DNA of 64,000 nucleotides from Planococcus sp. ISL-110 (GCF_018613575.1 NZ_JAGGPX010000017.1:1-64000), one strand, 5' to 3'. Counted from the stretch's first letter, positions 18,293-28,194 are shown. A program made the numbers and translations. The notes: generated by a model from the letters alone, not told the origin.

Positions 18293-18974
18293 CTGGATGT
18301 TCCTCCCATGCACAATAGTCGTCTTCTGAAATTTCCTTGAAAATCACTTTGTCACCTGCCCGGAGCAGGCTGGGGATGCTATTTTCGGGCAGGAACAAGC
18401 GAAGCGGTGTTCTGCCGATCAACTGCCAGCCTCCCGGGGTTTCAATCGGGTAAACACCGGTCTGCATGCCGGCAATGCCTACTGTCCGTTCGGGGATGCG
18501 GAGGCGTGGTGAATCGCGCCTCGGCGCTGCAATTCGCTCGGACATCCCTCTAAGAAAGGGAAAGCCCGGCGCAAAACCGATCATGTTGACCGAATAATCA
18601 CCGGAAGTGTGGATATCGATGACTTCACGTGGCGTCAGCCCATTATGCTGCGCCACCAATTCTAGGTCAGGGCCGAATTCACCGCCATAGCAGACGGGTA
18701 TTTCAACGGTTCTGGATTCAACAGCACGGTCTTCACCGAGATGCGTCAAAAGTTCCGTCAATTCGGTTCGGACATTATCGTATGTGGCTATGCACGGATC
18801 GTAAAAGACAGTTACGGTTGTGAATGCCGGAATAAATTCAACCATCCATGCCGGCTTCCGGCTTTCGAGCAGAGCCGATACTTTTTTGACCAGCTGTTCT
18901 GTTTGTTCATTGATTTCATTGCCGAGTTCAATGACAATTGCTTGGTCGCCGAGTGGTGAAAAAGAAGGATTCAC
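18276..18974 (-). CDS. pxpB: 5-oxoprolinase subunit PxpB (KipI-like)
   Basis: Subunit B of 5-oxoprolinase, allophanate hydrolase subunit 1 family, 232 residues. It shows FSPLGDQAIVIELG at the start, IPVCYGGEFGPDLE (about 93-106) and the conserved YSVNMIGFAPGFPFLRGM and TPGGWQLIGRTPLRLF. GGGAGG lies upstream of the ATG. It is the first gene of the operon pxpBCA. The B. subtilis homologue KipI inhibits the sporulation kinase KinA, so a second role cannot be ruled out from sequence. Confidence 0.92.
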   Translation of the reverse strand: MNPSFSPLGDQAIVIELGNEINEQTEQLVKKVSALLESRKPAWMVEFIPAFTTVTVFYDPCIATYDNVRTELTELLTHLGEDRAVESRTVEIPVCYGGEFGPDLELVAQHNGLTPREVIDIHTSGDYSVNMIGFAPGFPFLRGMSERIAAPRRDSPRLRIPERTVGIAGMQTGVYPIETPGGWQLIGRTPLRLFLPENSIPSLLRAGDKVIFKEISEDDYCAWEEHPDVENP

Positions 18975-19121
18975 AGCTCAACCTCCCTGTATAATTATTC
19001 TGATTACTTATAGTAGTATACGGTTTCGAGCCGATTAACGAAAGTGGGCAGCGTGTATAGATATGAAAGAATATTTCCGATACGATAGAAGAAAGGAAAT
19101 TTCGGTAAAGGAGATGAGCGG

Positions 19122-20594
19122 ATGATTGAAGGCCAGTTTAAGCGAGTTAAAGAAGCGACGTATTTGTCTACGGAAAAAAGCGAAACGTACCGGGCGATTC
19201 TAAGGTTTTTTTATATACAGCATGAGCGCATGAGAGAGTTTTTGTTTCCAGAAGAGATTTTGGCACATTTAAAGCAGTCGGCTTTCTTCAAAACCTATTC
19301 AATTGACGAACTGCATATAGACCTGGCTTCTCTTACGAAATGGGGTAATCTTTTGGCACAGCAGGAAAGCGGCAATGCCAAAACGATTGAGGAGTTTAAG
19401 AAAAAGCGGTTCCGCTACCAATGCACGCCGTATACTGTCGAGTTTGAACGGATGCTGCTGAATTTTGAGCAAGCCGGTGATACATTCGGAGGTTCGCTTG
19501 AAAAAACACAGTTCGAACGTTTGTACCAGTCGCTTCAAAGGGTGGCAGATTCAAAAAACGACAACGAAGAAATCTGTGCACAGTATTGGGATGATGTCCT
19601 TACTTATTTTAATAAAATTAGGCAGAATACATCCGATTATTTTGCCTATCTTCTCAGTGAAGATGCCAACGAACAAATGAAATCAGAAGCTTTCCTCACG
19701 TATAAAGATCAATTTACGACTTATTTGCGGGACTTCATCATTGCGCTGCAGCGAACCGCTTCACAGATTCAGGGTCTGCTGACATCCATGGAGAGACAGC
19801 AAATCACACATTTTTTTGAAAAAGTGGTCAGCCATGAGGGAAAAACCTTCCGTTTTGAACAGTTCCACATAGATCCCGTTGCAGAACTGGACGCGAGATG
19901 GGTAAATTTGAAGGATTGGTTTTTAAGTGGCGAAGACAGCCAATATGAAATGCTTCAGCGAAAGACCAATGATGCGATTCGCCGTATAACACGAATTGTG
20001 CAGCGGCTCGGTGAACGCAATCAACAGTTCCGTAGCAGGAAGGAGGATTACCTGCATTTGGCAAAGTGGTTTGCCGACATGAACTCAATTGAAGAAGCGC
20101 ATAAATTGTCTTCTGTTGCCTTTGGCGTATTTCATACACGCCATTTCTATTCAGATCACATTCCGACGGATGACATTTACATCGATACATGGCAGGAAAC
20201 ACCGATGGACCATGAAACACAGCCCCGTATCCGTGAGTACCGTGAAACGACAAAGCCGACAGAAATGACGGATCACCGATTGAAGAAAGAAGAAACGAAA
20301 CGGCTGCATCTTGAACAGCGAAATGCTGAGAAAAAGGTTATTGAAAGTTATATGAATGAAAGCGAAATCCTCCTGCATGAATTGCCGATCGTAGAACCGC
20401 ATGTTCGAAAGCTTTTGCTGTCATGGATCGGCAAAGCGATGGTGAGAGAAGATCACACGATCAAGACCGAATATGGAATGAAAGTGGAAGTTACTTTGGA
20501 TAGACATGAAAAGGTTCTTCTCCAATCACATGACGGAACCTTGGAAATGCCGAATGTCCGGTTTCGGTTTATTCGAGAAGAGGTGAAGGCATGA
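19122..20594 (+). CDS. jetA: Wadjet type II subunit JetA (DUF2397/TIGR02677-like)
   Basis: First gene of a four-gene Wadjet system. The product (490 residues) fits the DUF2397/TIGR02677 family, the kleisin-like (MksF-like) subunit of the SMC-type complex. The opening ATYLSTEKSETYRAILRFFY and the following HERMREFLFPEEILAHL are typical. The middle is largely helical. The C-terminus (VRKLLLSWIGKAMV, then GTLEMPNVRFRFI) resembles a winged-helix end that would contact JetC. AAGGAG lies eight bases before the ATG. It overlaps jetB by four bases. No gene joins the operon upstream: pxpB runs the other way. Confidence 0.85.
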   Translation: MIEGQFKRVKEATYLSTEKSETYRAILRFFYIQHERMREFLFPEEILAHLKQSAFFKTYSIDELHIDLASLTKWGNLLAQQESGNAKTIEEFKKKRFRYQCTPYTVEFERMLLNFEQAGDTFGGSLEKTQFERLYQSLQRVADSKNDNEEICAQYWDDVLTYFNKIRQNTSDYFAYLLSEDANEQMKSEAFLTYKDQFTTYLRDFIIALQRTASQIQGLLTSMERQQITHFFEKVVSHEGKTFRFEQFHIDPVAELDARWVNLKDWFLSGEDSQYEMLQRKTNDAIRRITRIVQRLGERNQQFRSRKEDYLHLAKWFADMNSIEEAHKLSSVAFGVFHTRHFYSDHIPTDDIYIDTWQETPMDHETQPRIREYRETTKPTEMTDHRLKKEETKRLHLEQRNAEKKVIESYMNESEILLHELPIVEPHVRKLLLSWIGKAMVREDHTIKTEYGMKVEVTLDRHEKVLLQSHDGTLEMPNVRFRFIREEVKA

Positions 20595-21763
20595 GTGAAA
20601 GAGAAGAACGTTTTGATGAAGCGACGGTAGAAGCGCTGGGTATATTGTTTGAACAATTTTGGGTTTTGCGCGAGGATGAACCACAAGTATATAAATTGAT
20701 TCGTGAGCGGGAACATAAATTGAAGCGCTATATCAGCGATAAATTTGGCTTTGATTTAATCATTCACCAGCATTTTATTAAGCTTGAAAAAATTCCGGTC
20801 GAACCTAAAATTTGGATGGGCATCCAGTCGTTTGCAGAACCAATGGACTACGCCATTTTCTGTTGCGCGTTGGCTTATACGGAACAACGTTCGGTGGACG
20901 AACAATTCCTGCTTTCTGATTTGGTCGAAAACATTCAGGAAATGTATCCAGGCGAGTTTTCGCTCGATTGGACGAATTATCAGCATAGGCGCTCGCTCGT
21001 TCGGGCATTAAAAGAAATTGTAAAACTAAAATTGGTCAAAACCATTGATGGCAGCATCGACTTATTCCAATCAAATGAAGAAGAGGAAGTGCTGTATGAA
21101 GTGTCGATTTATGGACGTTATTTCATGCGTTCTTATCCCGATGATCTGTTTCGCTTTCATTCGATGGAAGAGATTTTAGAAAGTGAGTGGCTGCGGCATC
21201 CAGACGACCGCAGGCGAAAACGTGTTTATCGGAAACTGTTGTTTTCGCCTGTGGTACATCGCGAAAATACCGAAGATGCAGATTTTGCCTATATCCGAAA
21301 TTACCGCAACCGGTTGCGTGAAGACTTGGAAGAACACACTCCTTTCGGGCTTGAAGTGTTTAAAAATGTCGCTTTATTAACGTTGCCTGAACAAAAAAGA
21401 CGCTACACGCTGTTCCCTGATCAACGGGCAATCAGTGATGTGGCATTACACACAATGGCGCATCTACGAAATCTAGAAGATTTAGAACCGACTGAGCTAG
21501 GCACCATCCGTTTGCCATATGCGACTTTTGAAAGCCTTGTCGCTGAAGTAAAGGAAATTTACGGCCATGGCTGGAGCAAGCAGTACAGGAAGGAATCGGG
21601 GGAAGAGACGGCGAGGGAGATTCTGAAGCTTTGGCAAGAATGGGAAATGGCGGAAGAAGAGCCCGATAGTGGCATGCTTGTTGTAAAATCTGGAGCAGGA
21701 CGCATGATTGCCCATTATCCGAAAAAATATTTAAAAGAAATGAGTGAGAAACGTGAAAAATAA
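20591..21763 (+). CDS. jetB: Wadjet type II subunit JetB (DUF2398/TIGR02678-like)
   Basis: Second Wadjet subunit, 390 residues, fitting the DUF2398/TIGR02678 family, the MksE/KITE-like partner that binds the kleisin. Sequence landmarks are LIREREHKLKRYISDKFGF (about 36-54), a WMGIQSFAEPMDYAIFCCAL stretch and tandem winged-helix-like segments (DWTNYQHRRSLVRALKEIV; then VDGSIDLF-type strands). The highly charged tail ends SEKREK. It overlaps jetA by 4 bases and jetC by 20 bases, which suggests coupled translation and fixed subunit ratios. Confidence 0.84.
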   Translation: MSEREERFDEATVEALGILFEQFWVLREDEPQVYKLIREREHKLKRYISDKFGFDLIIHQHFIKLEKIPVEPKIWMGIQSFAEPMDYAIFCCALAYTEQRSVDEQFLLSDLVENIQEMYPGEFSLDWTNYQHRRSLVRALKEIVKLKLVKTIDGSIDLFQSNEEEEVLYEVSIYGRYFMRSYPDDLFRFHSMEEILESEWLRHPDDRRRKRVYRKLLFSPVVHRENTEDADFAYIRNYRNRLREDLEEHTPFGLEVFKNVALLTLPEQKRRYTLFPDQRAISDVALHTMAHLRNLEDLEPTELGTIRLPYATFESLVAEVKEIYGHGWSKQYRKESGEETAREILKLWQEWEMAEEEPDSGMLVVKSGAGRMIAHYPKKYLKEMSEKREK

Positions 21764-24700
21764 ATGGAAAATGAACCGGGCAGGCCTTCTTAATTTTTGG
21801 TATTACGATGAAGAAACCTTTGATTTTGAAAATGGCAAATTGCTTCTTCGGGGCAGTAATGGTTCAGGGAAATCAGTGACGATGCAAAGCTTCTTGCCGG
21901 TTTTATTGGACGGCAGGAAATCTCCTGACCGCTTGGATCCTTTTGGTTCAAAATCACGGCGTATGGAAGATTATCTGTTGGGTGAAAAAGAAATCACGGA
22001 CCGTGAAGAACGGACAGGTTATTTATTTCTTGAATATAAAAAAGAACATACGAATGAATATGTGACGACAGGAATTGGTATGCAGGCAAAGCGGGGAAAA
22101 GATTTGAAGTCATGGGGCTTTGCCATTACCGACAACCGCCGAATCGGGCATGATTTCGAATTGTACAAAACGGAAAATCAAAGCGGCCAGACAGTGAAAA
22201 TCCCACGTTCACGCATCGAACTGGAAAATCTGATCAACACGGGCGGAGAAGTGGTGAAATCCAATCAGGAATACATGGCGCTTGTGAATAAATACGTTTT
22301 TGGTTTCGAAACGCCGGAAGCATATGATGACTTGATTAAACTGCTGATTCAGCTGCGCAGCCCAAAGTTGTCCAAAGACTATAAACCAACAGTCATTTAT
22401 GAAATTCTGGAAGACGCATTGCCACCTTTATCGGATGACGATCTGCGCTATTTGTCTGATTCGATTGAACAGATGGACGAGACGAAACAACAAATCGAAC
22501 AGCTCGACCGCGAAGTGAATGCACTCGGGAAATTGACGAAAGCCTATGATGTGTACAATCACCGTGTTTTATTCGATCAGGTGAGTGAATTGAAAAAGAC
22601 CAATGCCCGCGTTATAAAAGAACAAAACGAACAAGCTCGGATCACTGGTGAACTGCAATCGACCGGCTTGGAAGTTGACCGGCTGCAAAAAGAAATTGAA
22701 GAGCATCAGCAAAATGAAGAAGTGCTCAAAAAGACGAAAGAGCGGCTGACATCACATCGCGTTTGGTCGCTGGAAGAAGAAAGGGAAAAGCTGCAACACA
22801 ATTTCGACGAAGATCAGCGTAAATACGGCCGCGTCGATGAGCGGGTGTCCGAATTGGCCAGAAGAGAACTGCAGAGCACGACTGCGATCGAGAAGATGAA
22901 CGATGAGCTTGAAGGACAGTCGAAAGCTTTATCGGAACATATAGAAGACATGGAATATGAAAGTGAAGAAAGTGCTTTTTCACAGCATGTGCAAAATGCC
23001 AATGATTTTGAACGCCATCGGATGGAAACTTTCCTTTTTGATGTTTGGAAAAGCGAAACAGCAGCTCACGACAAGCTGCTTACAGAAGGACATGCCAGAA
23101 TACAGCAGTTCGAAATGCTGAAAGAAAAAATTCAACAAAAGCGAAAACAGATTGGAGAAGAAGAAAAAGAACGGGATAGCTTACGACAGGAAGAGAAAGC
23201 TTGGTTTACGACGCTTCTGGAAGACAAGCAAAAAAAGGCTAGCGAGATCCATGAATGGATACAAACGCACAGCCATTACCAAATCGACAACAAGGTATTT
23301 CAGCAGATAGCACCTATGATGGAAGAGTTATACGAAACGCATGCTTATGAAGAAGTAAGAAATGAATTTCTTGTGTTTGTGCGTGATCATGATGAAAGAT
23401 TGCGTATGGAACGATTGGAAAAGGAAGCCGAAATCAAAGCGCTGCAGGAAAAGAAAGTGGCAAAACTGGACGAACTTGCTGATTGGAAAACGCAGCAGGA
23501 TCCGGAACCGGAGCGCCACCCGGCCACAAAAGAAGCTCGTCGAACACTTCGTGAACAAGGCGTGGAATTTGCGTCTTTATACGAAGTTGTCGAGTTTCAG
23601 CCGAACATCTCAAGCGATGTCCAAAAGCGGATTGAAAGCGCTTTGAGTGAAATTGGCCTATTGGATGCTTTAGTGACGAAAAAAGATATGAAAGTTCAGC
23701 ATGATCGTATAGTAACTGCGAATCCTAATGTGCTCGCGCATACACTCGCAGATTATTTAAAGCCGGACATGAAACAGACAATGATTCCAGCGGAGCGTGT
23801 GGAAGAAATCCTGCAAAGCGTGCTCATGGGAGACCACGAAGCGCCGTTTGGAATGGACGAAGATGGAACTTACCATCTTGGTATTCTTTCAGGGCACGCT
23901 GTTCCGATCGAAGAAGTGCGTTATGTCGGACGCGAAGCGCGTATCCGCTTTCGCGCAATGTTGATTGAACAATTGGAGCGGGACATAAATGGTATTGAAC
24001 AGCTTATTATCGGCCTGACGGCACAGAAAATGGAGCTGGCACTTGAGTTGGATATTTCGGCTGAGGCATGGCGCAGTTTTCCGGCAGATGCGGATTTGCG
24101 TACAAGCTTTAATCAAATGATGGATGCCCGCCGTCTGGTTGAAGTCCACAACCGCAGAATCGAAAGTTTGGCGACAGAGCTCCGTGCATTGGATAGCGAT
24201 TTTCAATTAATCAAACGACAAGTGCATGAAAAAACAGCGGCAATCGGTCTTGATGCGACAACGGAAGTATACAGGGAAGCGTTGTCGCAGTTGCGGAAGT
24301 ACGACAAGAAATTGGCTGAACTGCACAGAATGCACATGAATTTTATCCATATTGCTGAAACCGCAAAAAGAGAGAAGGAGCGATTGGAAGATTTGATCGC
24401 GGACATTGACGTTCAAAAAGGCGAGCTGAATGTTCTCCGCCATTCCATTGCCATCGCCGAAAAGAATCTTCAGCAAATGGACGAACAATTGGCTCTGGAA
24501 GGAGCTGAAGATGTCCGTAAACAAATTCGGACGGTACAGGCGGAACTGGCGGAAGTAGAGTTGGAACTTTCGAAAAAGCACATCGACTTGCCAGCGCGCG
24601 AAGAACGCCGTAAAACTTTGGGAAAAGAGCAGGCGGTATCTTTTGGACAGCTTGGATTCTGGAAAAACATGCAAAAGAGCTGGGAGAAAGCGCTGCAGCA

Positions 24701-25868
24701 AGAAGTGAAAAGAGGCTTTATTGAATTGGATGAGACCGGAACAGCGGGTCTCGGACAAATCGAGTCCGCATTAACGGCAGAGCCGTCAAAAGAAAAAAGT
24801 CAGATTGAAGCGAAGCTGACAAGGGATTTCTATGAAGTGCAATCTGATTTAGCGGAACATCGCATGCGCGATTATTCTGTTGAAACGCCGCTTGAAGATT
24901 GGATGAACAATGTCGATTCAGAAGAATGGCTTTCCATTATCGAGCAATGGAGACTCAAAACAAGCCGCCGCATCATTGATTTTGATAAACGAGGAGTCCA
25001 AGTGACGCCGTATACATTATACAAAGAAACAGCGCACGACCAATTTATCCAGGAAAACCGGTTGAACGAACAAGACAAGGAGTTGTACGAAGAAATCTTG
25101 TTTAATGCTGTTGGCAATAAACTCCGGAGCCGCATCCGGCGTGCTGAGCAATGGACTGACAAGATGAAAGTGCTGATGGAAAGCCGCGATTCGTCTTCCG
25201 GCTTAAAATTTTCAATCAAATGGCAGCCGAGAACGGCGGATTCGGAGCAGGAACTGGACACGAAAGAGCTGGTAGACATGCTGAAGCAAGACGCCCGGTT
25301 ATTGAGAGAAGAAGACATGGCACGGATTTCAGCCCACTTTCGCTCAAAAATTGAAGCCGCGAAAAGGTGGATGAAGGAGAAAGGGGAGGGGCAGACACTT
25401 CTTCAAGTATTAAAAACGGTTCTTGATTACCGTAAGTGGTTTTCATTTGTTCTTTCCTATGAACGGACCAATGAAAAACGCCGTGAATTGACCAATACTA
25501 AATTCTTCACGTTCAGTGGGGGCGAGAAAGCGATGGCGATGTATATTCCTTTGTTCACGGCCTGCTATTCGCGTTACCAGGAAGCGGCTGACACTGCGCC
25601 CTATATCATTTCACTTGATGAAGCGTTTGCCGGTGTTGATGAAAATAATATCAAGGAAATGTTCGAGATCATCGAGCAGCTGGGATTTGATTATATGATG
25701 AATTCACAGGTGCTGTGGGGTGATTACGAAACGGTCAGTTCGCTCGCAGTGTGTGAACTGGTGCGGCCTAAAAACGCAGATTTCGTGACGGTCATCCGCT
25801 ATAAATGGAACGGCCGCTCATTGATTGAAGTCAATGGTCCCGACACGGAAGAAGTGCTGGTCGAATGA
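21744..25868 (+). CDS. jetC: Wadjet type II SMC-like ATPase JetC (TIGR02680-like)
   Basis: SMC-like motor of the Wadjet complex, 1374 residues. The ATPase head is split: Walker A GSNGSGKS at residues 37-44, and at the other end the signature FSGGEKAMA (about 1256-1264) and Walker B ISLDEAFAGVD (about 1288-1298). Between them lie long Glu/Lys/Gln-rich coiled coils (about 240-500 and 770-1000) and a hinge region. Such motors extrude DNA loops to recognise small circular DNA. The start is uncertain: GTG at 21744, GTG at 21753 or ATG at 21771 (MNRAGLLNFWYYDEE). The related opening KWKMNR in family members favours one of the GTGs. It overlaps jetD by four bases. Confidence 0.88.
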   Translation: MRNVKNKWKMNRAGLLNFWYYDEETFDFENGKLLLRGSNGSGKSVTMQSFLPVLLDGRKSPDRLDPFGSKSRRMEDYLLGEKEITDREERTGYLFLEYKKEHTNEYVTTGIGMQAKRGKDLKSWGFAITDNRRIGHDFELYKTENQSGQTVKIPRSRIELENLINTGGEVVKSNQEYMALVNKYVFGFETPEAYDDLIKLLIQLRSPKLSKDYKPTVIYEILEDALPPLSDDDLRYLSDSIEQMDETKQQIEQLDREVNALGKLTKAYDVYNHRVLFDQVSELKKTNARVIKEQNEQARITGELQSTGLEVDRLQKEIEEHQQNEEVLKKTKERLTSHRVWSLEEEREKLQHNFDEDQRKYGRVDERVSELARRELQSTTAIEKMNDELEGQSKALSEHIEDMEYESEESAFSQHVQNANDFERHRMETFLFDVWKSETAAHDKLLTEGHARIQQFEMLKEKIQQKRKQIGEEEKERDSLRQEEKAWFTTLLEDKQKKASEIHEWIQTHSHYQIDNKVFQQIAPMMEELYETHAYEEVRNEFLVFVRDHDERLRMERLEKEAEIKALQEKKVAKLDELADWKTQQDPEPERHPATKEARRTLREQGVEFASLYEVVEFQPNISSDVQKRIESALSEIGLLDALVTKKDMKVQHDRIVTANPNVLAHTLADYLKPDMKQTMIPAERVEEILQSVLMGDHEAPFGMDEDGTYHLGILSGHAVPIEEVRYVGREARIRFRAMLIEQLERDINGIEQLIIGLTAQKMELALELDISAEAWRSFPADADLRTSFNQMMDARRLVEVHNRRIESLATELRALDSDFQLIKRQVHEKTAAIGLDATTEVYREALSQLRKYDKKLAELHRMHMNFIHIAETAKREKERLEDLIADIDVQKGELNVLRHSIAIAEKNLQQMDEQLALEGAEDVRKQIRTVQAELAEVELELSKKHIDLPAREERRKTLGKEQAVSFGQLGFWKNMQKSWEKALQQEVKRGFIELDETGTAGLGQIESALTAEPSKEKSQIEAKLTRDFYEVQSDLAEHRMRDYSVETPLEDWMNNVDSEEWLSIIEQWRLKTSRRIIDFDKRGVQVTPYTLYKETAHDQFIQENRLNEQDKELYEEILFNAVGNKLRSRIRRAEQWTDKMKVLMESRDSSSGLKFSIKWQPRTADSEQELDTKELVDMLKQDARLLREEDMARISAHFRSKIEAAKRWMKEKGEGQTLLQVLKTVLDYRKWFSFVLSYERTNEKRRELTNTKFFTFSGGEKAMAMYIPLFTACYSRYQEAADTAPYIISLDEAFAGVDENNIKEMFEIIEQLGFDYMMNSQVLWGDYETVSSLAVCELVRPKNADFVTVIRYKWNGRSLIEVNGPDTEEVLVE

Positions 25869-27127
25869 CGAATAAAGTCGACGAGGCTGTCGGTTATTTT
25901 TCAAACGAAGGAGTATATAAAAAACTGTTCCAGCAGTTCCGGGAAAAAATTGAATCGTTTGGAAGAGTTGGCGGCACCGTGAAGTTGGAATCCTACAGTG
26001 AAAAAGAGCTGGAACCGGTTGCTTTGTTCTTCGGTACATCTGCAAACGCGCTGAAAAAGAAAAAAACAATCTCCTTATCGGCCTTCGAAAAAAGGCTGCA
26101 GCAAACGAAATTTGAAGAAGTCGGACTCTATGAATTGTTGGAAGCATATTTTAAGGAACCCATTCAGTCAAAAAAGTCAGTGAAGGAAAGCATAAGAGAG
26201 CAGGAACAAGCGAAGCTGGCAGAACTGTCAGCTACACATTCTTCACTTGCTTTTTATTTTGACTACCTTGGCCAGAGAAACGGCGATTCACATTGGATTA
26301 TGCGAATGTTGTTGACTGATGAATTTGGAGTGGCTATAAAGCATTTGGCTAGAGCTAATGAAGAGATTCCAAAAAGCTACGAGCGGCTGCCGTTTTTCAG
26401 CCAGCGCCTCAGTGGAGATCCACACACTTTCGACTTAACGACGGCCAACGGAAAATTGCTCATCCACTTGCTGCATTTTAAATTGTACGGCAAAGGCGGG
26501 CTGCCTTCCCAAACCGAAGCGGTCAATGAATTGCTTTTAAACTTCCATATTTTGCGTGACGACATCACGAATTTTGTATCGTTCGCCAATTTGTTTGGTG
26601 AACAGGAAGGGAAGTTCCATCCGGTTTGGCGAGCGGCCGCTGAAGCTGGGAGTGCTGTCAATATGCCGCTGCGTGAACTTTTAAAGATTGACAAGGCATA
26701 TCCGGCCTTAGGAACCGATGTTTATATCGTTGAAAATTCAGGTGTCTTTTCTGCATTGCTTGATTTAATTCCGTATGCGCCACTTGTTTGTACGCATGGC
26801 CAATTCAAACTGGCAGGTCTGAGGCTGATCGACTGTCTCGTCGCATCGGGAAGTACACTCTATTACGCAGGAGATTTTGATCCGGAAGGTGTATCGATGG
26901 CAGTCCGGTTATTGGAACGGCATCCGGAAAAAATTCGACTTTGGTGTATGGATGTAGGTTCTTATATAGATTCATTATCACCAGTGGAACTCGGGACACG
27001 TTTGGGGAAATTGAATAACATTAACCATTCTGAAGTGAGGGGGTTGGTTGCAGAAATGAACCGGGTTGGAAAAGCAGGATACCAAGAGGCCTTGCTTGAG
27101 AAGATGGCTGAAGACTTAAAGAAATAA
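25865..27127 (+). CDS. jetD: Wadjet type II Toprim nuclease JetD (DUF2399/TIGR02679-like)
   Basis: Nuclease subunit of the Wadjet complex, 420 residues. The N-terminal part fits the DUF3323/TIGR02679 helical domain. The C-terminal part is a Toprim fold: the catalytic Glu lies in VYIVENSGVFSALL (about residue 288) and the metal-binding Asp residues in YYAGDFDPEGV (about 333-343). In studied Wadjet systems this subunit cleaves circular DNA trapped by the SMC complex. It overlaps jetC by four bases and closes the operon. Both catalytic motifs look intact, so the system appears functional. Confidence 0.86.
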   Translation: MTNKVDEAVGYFSNEGVYKKLFQQFREKIESFGRVGGTVKLESYSEKELEPVALFFGTSANALKKKKTISLSAFEKRLQQTKFEEVGLYELLEAYFKEPIQSKKSVKESIREQEQAKLAELSATHSSLAFYFDYLGQRNGDSHWIMRMLLTDEFGVAIKHLARANEEIPKSYERLPFFSQRLSGDPHTFDLTTANGKLLIHLLHFKLYGKGGLPSQTEAVNELLLNFHILRDDITNFVSFANLFGEQEGKFHPVWRAAAEAGSAVNMPLRELLKIDKAYPALGTDVYIVENSGVFSALLDLIPYAPLVCTHGQFKLAGLRLIDCLVASGSTLYYAGDFDPEGVSMAVRLLERHPEKIRLWCMDVGSYIDSLSPVELGTRLGKLNNINHSEVRGLVAEMNRVGKAGYQEALLEKMAEDLKK

Positions 27128-27196
27128 AGACGATAGTGAAAATTTCTTTAAACTTCTATTGCTTAAAGAATTGAAGTGGATCACATTAAACAGCCT

Positions 27197-27240
27197 AAAC
27201 CCAAAGAAGCCGCTCAATCAGGAGCGGCTTCTTTGGGTTT
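27197..27240. terminator. bidirectional terminator between jetD and binding protein
   Basis: Perfect 19-base stem (27197-27215 with 27222-27240) around loop AATCAG. It serves both the Wadjet operon and the converging lipoprotein gene. Confidence 0.88.
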
Positions 27241-28087
27241 ATTCTTCAATATCAACTTTTTCTGTCACATCCGCGCCGTTAAAGAATTCTGCTGAAATTT
27301 CGGCAATCGTGCCGTCCTCCAGCATTTCTTCGATTACAGCGTCAACGTTCTCGGCAAGCTCTTCGTTATTTTCATTCATGACAACTCCGACTTCGGAAGG
27401 GCTATACTTTAGATTCGGGTGGATGGTGATATCCAGCTCTGGAAATCCGGCAATCGCTAAAGTCTGCAGGTAATAGTCGTTTAAAATAACATCGGTCCGC
27501 CCGATGGCGACATCGCGAAGATAAGTTTCATTGGTGGCGTTGTCGTAAACCACTTCTTCAGCCCCGTATTCACGTGCGGTCTCCATGTAGACGGAAGTTG
27601 AGGCACCTGCGGCTTTTTTGCCTTCCAGGTCTTCCAGTGTTTCAATGCCCGATAAATCTTCAGAACGGACGATTGCGGTTCCATAAGAATACTTGAATGG
27701 CGTAGAGAAGATGAAGTTTTCTGCACGGTCTTCCGTTATTTCAATATCGTTGGCAGCAAGGTCAACCTGTCCCGTTTGAACGGAAGTCAGCATTTCATCA
27801 AAACCAAGTTCCGTAAATTCAATTTCCAATTCCAGGCGCTCTCCAATTTCACGAACCACTTCAACCTCAAAGCCAGTCAATTCGTCCGAACCTTCTTCGC
27901 GATAGGATGTGGGAAAAAGGGTGCCTGATGTTGCAACAGTCAAGCTGCCTTTTTCCTGAATTTCGTCCCAGGCGGTCGTTGTTTCTTCAGTAGCTGTATC
28001 GTCGTTATTGCCACAGGCACCTAGAAGCGACAGCATCACTAATCCGGCAACGATAAACCCTCTTTTACCAAAAGATAATTTTTTCAA
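27239..28087 (-). CDS. amino-acid ABC transporter binding lipoprotein
   Basis: Extracellular solute-binding protein, family 3, of 282 residues. A lipoprotein signal is visible: KRGFIVAGLVMLSLLGAC with the lipobox LGAC, Cys at about residue 25. The mature part carries GSLTVATSGTLFPTSYREEG, TGFEVEVVREIGERL and the ENFIFSTPF motif, all typical of polar amino acid or cystine binding proteins (TcyA-like). No permease or ATPase gene lies beside it, which is unusual; it may serve a transporter encoded elsewhere. GGAGGAATAAC precedes the ATG. Confidence 0.85.
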   Translation of the reverse strand: MKKLSFGKRGFIVAGLVMLSLLGACGNNDDTATEETTTAWDEIQEKGSLTVATSGTLFPTSYREEGSDELTGFEVEVVREIGERLELEIEFTELGFDEMLTSVQTGQVDLAANDIEITEDRAENFIFSTPFKYSYGTAIVRSEDLSGIETLEDLEGKKAAGASTSVYMETAREYGAEEVVYDNATNETYLRDVAIGRTDVILNDYYLQTLAIAGFPELDITIHPNLKYSPSEVGVVMNENNEELAENVDAVIEEMLEDGTIAEISAEFFNGADVTEKVDIEE

Positions 28088-28194
28088 TTGTTATTCCTCC
28101 TATAACTATTATTGCAACTAAAACATAGCATTAACAGGGATCTGGAGCAATTTTTCGGCTTGGAAATAAAAAACTGATTATTCAGTTATATAAA

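Noticed and set aside
18276-18974. KipI as sporulation kinase inhibitor
   Set aside because: The full pxpB-pxpC-pxpA trio points to 5-oxoprolinase; the inhibitor role is known only in a sporulation setting and has no support here.
19030-19063. A promoter for the jet operon (TTAACG with TATAGA)
   Set aside because: The spacer is only 15 bases for the best -10, and the alternatives are poor; not listed as a feature.
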